A stretch of DNA of 43,607 bases from assembly GCA_026710435.1 (NCBI GenBank), contig JAPOQZ010000135.1, positions 1 to 43,607 of the forward strand, in the 5' to 3' direction. Below the pieces are notes generated by a model. It worked only from the letters and a program-made list of their open reading frames with translations, had not been told where the DNA came from and made no database searches. Shown piece by piece: positions 40,331-43,607 of the stretch. The position numbers were made by a program, and so were the translations under genes. The first letter of the stretch is position 1. Each line of letters opens with the position of its first letter. Origin of the DNA: a bacterium. GTDB lineage: Bacteria; Actinomycetota; Acidimicrobiia; Spongiisociales; Spongiisociaceae.

Positions 40331-40516
40331 ATGGACCTCACCGATACATTGCTCAGCACCCTGGTGAACGTCCTAGCTACGTCAGCGCTGGTCGTGCTGG
40401 CCCTCGCCAGGTGGATGCAGGGCCGATTCGACCGCCTCGACGATCGTCTCGATCGGCTAACCCGGGAGTTCTACGCTCACAACCACGAGCAAGCTGCGAA
40501 GAGCTCGATCGGCTAG
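40331..40516 (+). CDS. Small membrane-anchored coiled-coil protein, 61 aa
   Basis: 61 residues with a single membrane helix at about 9-28 (TLVNVLATSALVVLALARWM). It is followed by a heptad-like amphipathic stretch, RFDRLDDRLDRLTREFY at about 32-48, and a short polar tail. A GGGAGG ribosome site lies 6-12 nt before the ATG and a promoter-like pair lies upstream, so it is probably a real, separately transcribed gene. I do not recognise a family. It resembles small inner-membrane proteins that oligomerise through the coiled coil, such as holin-like or regulator-docking proteins, but this is only an impression. Confidence 0.7.
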   Translation: MDLTDTLLSTLVNVLATSALVVLALARWMQGRFDRLDDRLDRLTREFYAHNHEQAAKSSIG

Positions 40517-40563
40517 GTGAGGCCGTCGGTGGACATCCCCGGTGCCCATCACATGGCTGATTC

Positions 40564-41925
40564 TCACGCTCGGCGGATGTATTCTCCCCACCCTGGACGG
40601 CCGACCAGGGCGCCGTTCTCCTGGACCACCGTCCCCCGGACTACCGTGTAGCGCGGCCACCCCGTAAGGGCCCAACCGTCGTATATCCCGTAGTCGGCCC
40701 AGGTACCCAGCAGCGACGCGTCGACTTCCCTCGTCCAGCCGAGATCCAGGATGGCCAGGTCGGCGTCCATCCCCACCCGGAGATCGCCTTTGCGATCGGC
40801 GCAGCCGAAGATCTCTGCGGGACGCTGGGAAACCATCCGCGCGATCTCACTCAAGGCGATCCCGCGACGGTGGTGTCCCTCCGATAGCAGGATGGGCAGG
40901 ACCGTGGGTAGACCTGGAAAGCCCGCGGAGGCCGTCCAGATCGAACCCTGTTTTGCTTCGAGGCGCCTCCCGACATGATCAGACCCGACGGTGTCAACGG
41001 TGCTGTCTAGCAGGGCTCCCCACACCGCGTCGCGGTCCTCCCCACTTCGCAACGGCGGGTTGACCTTACCGACCGTACCGAGTTCGGAGTCGTGCGTGTG
41101 GGTCAGGTAATGGGGACAGGTCTCGGCCAGGAGGACGGCACCGGGAAACGCGCGGCGGGCACCCCGGACGGCGGCCAGCGCGGCAGCGGAACTCAGATGG
41201 ACGAAGTAGACGCGAGCGCCGACCAGATCGGCGAAGAAGGAGGCCCGCCAGATGCTTTCGGCCTCCACGAAGGCGGGTCTACTGTCGTCCCAGGCACGCA
41301 GATCGTCGCGACCCGACGCCCGGACCTCGTCACGCAGGCGCCATACGACCTCGATGTTCTCCGGATGGATCTGCAGCACCCCACCGACATCGGCCACCCC
41401 ACTAGCGATGTGGTGGAAGGCACCGTCGTCGGTGCCTTCGATGCCCAGATAAGCGCCCTCATCGCCCCGGAAGCTCATGTAGTACTTGTAGGAGTTGATC
41501 CCCCACCGGTCGGCCAGCGCCTCCAGTTTGCTCATGTGGTCGTCGGTCATAAGAGTGAGATGGAACCCGAAGTCCACATGGCTGACCCGGTCCAGAACCC
41601 GGTGGTGCGCGGCGATCACAGGTTCGTAGGGTCCACTGTCGATAAGGATGGTGAACAGGCTGGTAACCCCGCCGATGGTGGCTGAAGCGGTATCCGCTTC
41701 GAAGGAATCGAAACCGCCGCCCATGCCCAGGTGCACGTGAGGGTCGATTGCTCCAGGCATCACATGGAGGCCCGACGCGTCGATGGTACGAGCCCCATCT
41801 GCCAACCGTCCCGGTCGCTCGACGGCCACGATGCGGCCCCGATCCGCGGCGAGGTCGGCCGGTTCAGGTTCCGCACCCGGCCTAACGAGGGTGCCGTTCT
41901 TCACCAGTAGTTCGTACGATCCCAT
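40564..41925 (-). CDS. Dihydropyrimidinase/hydantoinase/allantoinase-like amidohydrolase
   Basis: 453 residues from ATG 41925 (GGAGGG upstream; a longer frame to 41982 is rejected). All binuclear metal ligands of cyclic amidohydrolases can be traced: HVH at 63-65, carboxylated Lys147 (YKYYM), His187 (IHPEN), His243 (VHLSS) and Asp316 (GSDH). These enzymes open cyclic amides such as hydantoins, dihydropyrimidines or allantoin. The N-carbamoyl-type amidohydrolase at 39423 would be the natural next step, although the two genes are convergent rather than in one operon. PrpD paralogue 3 is divergent from it. Confidence 0.88.
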   Translation of the reverse strand: MGSYELLVKNGTLVRPGAEPEPADLAADRGRIVAVERPGRLADGARTIDASGLHVMPGAIDPHVHLGMGGGFDSFEADTASATIGGVTSLFTILIDSGPYEPVIAAHHRVLDRVSHVDFGFHLTLMTDDHMSKLEALADRWGINSYKYYMSFRGDEGAYLGIEGTDDGAFHHIASGVADVGGVLQIHPENIEVVWRLRDEVRASGRDDLRAWDDSRPAFVEAESIWRASFFADLVGARVYFVHLSSAAALAAVRGARRAFPGAVLLAETCPHYLTHTHDSELGTVGKVNPPLRSGEDRDAVWGALLDSTVDTVGSDHVGRRLEAKQGSIWTASAGFPGLPTVLPILLSEGHHRRGIALSEIARMVSQRPAEIFGCADRKGDLRVGMDADLAILDLGWTREVDASLLGTWADYGIYDGWALTGWPRYTVVRGTVVQENGALVGRPGWGEYIRRA

Positions 41926-42036
41926 GCCCGGCCCTCCAACCGTCCAGCCGTGTTTGTGTGTAAAGGAAACTACTCGCGCCACGCATCCCCCAGGGTCGGT
42001 ACGTTATGGTCGAACCAGTAGAAGGAGGTCCAAACC

Positions 42037-43368
42037 GTGGGTATGACCAGCCAGTTGGTCGAGGAACTGCTCGATACCCGATTCAAGGACATCCCCAACC
42101 GGGCGCGGGAGCGGATGCAGCGCCTGTTCATCGACACCGTGGGAACCACCTACGGGGGTCTGCCGGTCTCCGGTCGGGAGTTGCTCGATTACGCCCGGAG
42201 TGTGGGCGGAACCCCCGAAGCGGTGGTTCTCGGAGGCGGCTTCAAGACGTCCAGCCAGCTTGCTGCGGGCGTCAACGCCCAGTTGGCCCGGTCTCTGGAC
42301 TTCGAGGAGACCGGTCCGGGCATCCATATCGGGCCCTCCCTGGTGCATACCGTGCTCGCCGTCGGGCAGCAGGTCGGGGCCGGCGGGACCGAGATGCTAG
42401 CGACGGCATGCGTCACCTACGAGATCAACGGACGCTTCCATTACGCCCGTTACGACGGTGATATCCAGCGCCACATCAACCTGTGCCTGGCCATGGCCAC
42501 CTCCCGTCTGCTCGGTCTCGATGCCCGCACCACCAACCTGGCAGTCGGCCTGGCCTGGGGTTATCCGGTCCGCCAATCCCAACTGCTGAACCCACCCGAA
42601 CCCAAGCGGATCAGCCATCTCGGTATGGGAAACCTCTTCCTCTGCCATGACGGGATCCAGGCTGCCCTGCTGGCCTCCCATGGTTACGGAGAGATGCCCG
42701 ACGAACTCGACCGGCGTCTAAAGGAGTACGACGTCGACTCGATGGGAACCTCCCCGGCGCCCTTCTCCTACACCGCCGGCGAGATCCAGCTGAAGCCGTG
42801 GCCTTCGAGCAGGCTGTCCCAGGGAGGGATCCAGTTGAGCCTCGAACTGATGGAGGATCACGGCATCGCCGTCGAGGAGGTCGACCGGATAACGGTTCAT
42901 CTTCCGGACATCTACCTCCGGCCCCACCAGTACGATCCCTCCCCGAACACCTACTGGGAAGGCATCTACAGCGTCCAGTGGGGTACCGCGCTCGGCATCC
43001 TCGGCGTCGAGCCGGGACACGACTGGTTCAGCGAGGAACGCTTCGCCGATCCCACCTCCCGCGCCATGGCCCGCCGGATCGAGATAGTCGAGGATCCCGA
43101 AGGCTCCAAGGTGTTCGCTGCCCGGCGCTTCCACGAGGTCCGCAACACCGTGGAACTGCATGCCCGCGGCTCCACCTTCACCAAGTCGGCTCTGATGTAC
43201 GACATCCTGGGGAGTCCCGGGTGCCCCATGCCCGAGGCCATGTTCGAGGACAAATTCCACCGGCTCACCGACCCGGCCATGGGCTACGACCAAGCCGAAA
43301 CACTGCTGAGGGCCCTCCACGACCTCGCATCGATCAGCGATGCCAACGACCTAGCGGAGTTGTTCTGA
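42037..43368 (+). CDS. MmgE/PrpD family protein (paralogue 3)
   Basis: 443 residues, the closest relative of paralogue 2 in the window, with DFEETGPGIH near 88, TYEINGRF near 127 and RYDGDIQRH near 138. GTG 42037 has AAGGAGGT 7 nt before it; an ATG two codons on is also possible. It is divergent from the hydantoinase-like gene with 111 bp between the starts, which suggests a shared regulatory region. Expected chemistry is dehydration, decarboxylation or epimerisation of a carboxylate. A CTAG hairpin element begins about 25 bp after the stop. Confidence 0.87.
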   Translation: MGMTSQLVEELLDTRFKDIPNRARERMQRLFIDTVGTTYGGLPVSGRELLDYARSVGGTPEAVVLGGGFKTSSQLAAGVNAQLARSLDFEETGPGIHIGPSLVHTVLAVGQQVGAGGTEMLATACVTYEINGRFHYARYDGDIQRHINLCLAMATSRLLGLDARTTNLAVGLAWGYPVRQSQLLNPPEPKRISHLGMGNLFLCHDGIQAALLASHGYGEMPDELDRRLKEYDVDSMGTSPAPFSYTAGEIQLKPWPSSRLSQGGIQLSLELMEDHGIAVEEVDRITVHLPDIYLRPHQYDPSPNTYWEGIYSVQWGTALGILGVEPGHDWFSEERFADPTSRAMARRIEIVEDPEGSKVFAARRFHEVRNTVELHARGSTFTKSALMYDILGSPGCPMPEAMFEDKFHRLTDPAMGYDQAETLLRALHDLASISDANDLAELF

Positions 43369-43389
43369 CCCCCGGCAAGGCAAGCGGCG

Positions 43390-43496
43390 TCAGGAGGGTA
43401 CTGAACAATGACGATTGCTCGGGCCTGCCGCCCGCCAGCCCAGGAATTATGCCGGCGGTTGGCAGGCCGCTGGTGGATTGCTCAGTACCCTCCTAG
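43390..43496. mobile_element. 99-bp CTAG MITE, copy 4 (3' of prpD paralogue 3)
   Basis: Element 43394-43492 has the right flank CTAG (43493-43496) but the left flank is TCAG (43390-43393), so the target duplication has drifted. It is nearly identical to copy 2 and in the same orientation, with the same terminal and inner inverted repeats. No T-run follows, but the hairpin could still end or protect the prpD transcript. Confidence 0.78.
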
Positions 43497-43607
43497 TGTC
43501 CTGTATCTCTGTTTCGCTTGCGTTCTCGGCTTGACGAGCCAAACCCGAACCGGCCACCGCTACAAGCAGGCCGTATCTGTCACAGGCGCGTTTCACAATG
43601 GTAGATA
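43447..43607 (-). other. Possible partial gene running off the right edge
   Basis: The minus strand is open from the window edge to a TAA at 43447-43449 and reads KRACDRYGLLVAVAGSGLAR and so on before entering MITE copy 4, which supplies the last roughly 15 codons and the stop. It might be the 3' end of a transposase or another gene that acquired a new tail from the element. The frame is only 53 codons long and codon use is mixed, so this may be chance. Nothing else was seen in 43497-43607. Confidence 0.2.

Noticed and set aside
1..43607. tRNA, rRNA or riboswitch
   Set aside because: Gaps were scanned for cloverleaf-like or conserved RNA motifs and none was convincing; a covariance-model search would be needed to exclude them.

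Overview
The window is a high-GC (mostly about 65% by eye) bacterial segment that looks actinobacterial, possibly an acidimicrobial or related environmental lineage. The reasons are a 30-residue bS22 (AURKAIP1/COX24-type) ribosomal protein gene at 2338-2430, several LLM-class F420/FMN oxidoreductases, frequent GTG/TTG starts, and dense 4-nt overlaps between genes. The taxon is an inference; there is no rRNA or other decisive marker.

Layout. 1-390: a 167-bp MITE-like element and a dispersed repeat. 417-2430: CDF transporter, homoserine kinase thrB, a second MITE and bS22. 2548-3891: first of three MmgE/PrpD paralogues. 4058-8070: a lower-GC defence patch with hsdS and hsdM but no hsdR, an internally deleted abiEii toxin remnant, an intact abiEi, and an array of seven 13-bp direct repeats. 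8216-17230: an oligopeptide-type ABC importer (two permeases and a Tat lipoprotein binding protein) mixed with a cupin, a PrpD homologue, two alpha/beta hydrolases and an LLM oxidoreductase. 17537-21790: an EamA exporter, a two-domain VOC protein, an uncharacterised protein and a rhodanese in overlapping genes, then a paralogue of the uncharacterised protein. 21801-27341: 7Fe ferredoxin, VapBC, alpha/beta hydrolase, PPOX-fold protein, VOC proteins and a low-GC Ymh-family pair. 27344-34824: a tandem-domain alpha/beta hydrolase, more VOC and LLM proteins, MazEF-like genes and an SDR. 34893-38416: two importer ATPases with nitroreductase and cupin. 38500-43368: PEP-mutase/isocitrate-lyase-family enzyme, cysteine amidohydrolase, hydantoinase-like amidohydrolase and the third PrpD.

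Most of the window reads as one accessory catabolic island made by repeated duplication of a few families: 3 PrpD, 3 LLM, 5 two-domain VOC proteins, 5 alpha/beta hydrolase domains and 2 bicupins, around one importer whose genes are scattered. The most unusual protein signal is that all five alpha/beta hydrolase domains have His where the nucleophilic Ser should be (GxHxG), and four of them also lack a recognisable C-terminal catalytic His. I infer a pathway for an imported nitrogen-containing or carbonyl compound; the substrate cannot be named from sequence.

The DNA itself is also active. Four copies of a 98-99-bp CTAG-flanked hairpin element are present. One sits in frame inside the amidohydrolase gene and adds 34 codons. 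Another interrupts a dispersed repeat whose uninterrupted copy lies 8 kb away.
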